This document shows, piece after piece, positions 63,878-64,000 of a stretch of 64,000 nucleotides of DNA. The stretch is from Chloroflexota bacterium (GTDB taxonomy: Bacteria; Chloroflexota; Dehalococcoidia; FW602-bin16): the NCBI GenBank assembly GCA_004297765.1, contig SCTZ01000224.1, forward strand, positions 1 through 64,000. Reading direction: 5' to 3'. The notes under the pieces are model-generated. The model was not told where the DNA came from. It searched no databases and was given only the letters and a program-made list of their open reading frames with translations. Positions within the stretch are counted from its first letter, which is position 1. Each line of letters begins with the position of its first letter. Position numbers and translations under genes: made by a program.

Positions 63878-64000
63878 GGAGGCTTGGCGCCTGCTCCGAG
63901 CGAATCGCATTGGTACTTAAGGACGCAGGGACGGACCGACAACGGGAGACGGCCTGACCGAGCACAGGAAGATTATCTAAGAAAAGGGGCTGATGGTCAA

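Noticed and set aside
63878-64000. Possible tRNA or new gene at the right edge
   Set aside because: No cloverleaf pairing or convincing open frame was found.

Overview
The window is GC-rich bacterial chromosome with mostly short gaps and many 4-nt ATGA overlaps. It holds no rRNA, no tRNA that I can see, no CRISPR array and no recognisable transposase or integrase. The gene content suggests an anaerobic or facultative bacterium with Wood-Ljungdahl C1 metabolism: methylene-THF reductase in a flavin/heterodisulfide-reductase complex, multihaem lipoproteins and type II NADH dehydrogenase. Chloroflexota is my best guess, but it is inference from gene style and repeats, with no marker gene to prove it.

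Layout. 1-3.2 kb: a possible leftward gene start, a HicBA toxin-antitoxin pair, a small hydrolase and an acyl-CoA ligase. 3.2-4.0 kb: a graveyard of redox-gene fragments. 4.3-12.9 kb: a leftward operon hdrA-mvhD-metV-metF-hdrCB, which resembles the MetFV-HdrABC-MvhD complex of acetogens. Its MvhD has an in-frame TGA at the conserved Cys position followed by a SECIS-like hairpin, and its HdrA is a giant fusion with an NfnB/GltD-like NAD(P)H module. 13-18.5 kb: a GxxExxY gene inside inverted repeats, a lipoprotein, NDH-2, DUF488, a ComA-like protein and a PrpD-like protein.

18.7-30.4 kb is a rightward DNA-repair block: two helicase-nuclease fusions with Fe-S nuclease signatures and an SbcD/SbcC pair, then a DUF433/DUF5615 toxin-antitoxin pair. 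30.4-35.6 kb (leftward) carries 7-haem and 15-haem lipoproteins, a receiver-like orphan and a NarL/DesK-type two-component system. 35.9-52.4 kb holds an SNF2 helicase with its SWIM partner, a hydrolase, a DEAD-box helicase, an ammonium channel, a GH57 enzyme with a kinase-like partner, an HExxH protein, a YihY protein and a PrsW-type protease.

52.6-64 kb: a second acyl-CoA ligase, then a likely acquired island of a SEFIR-STAND protein and a SEC-C protein with a nuclease-like core. The island lies between a 200-bp degenerate copy of the argH 3' end and the intact argGH operon. The region is rich in small palindromic repeats, including an element inserted in frame in a helicase gene, a GxxExxY element with an apparent gene-less derivative, and a 161-bp element with terminal inverted repeats.
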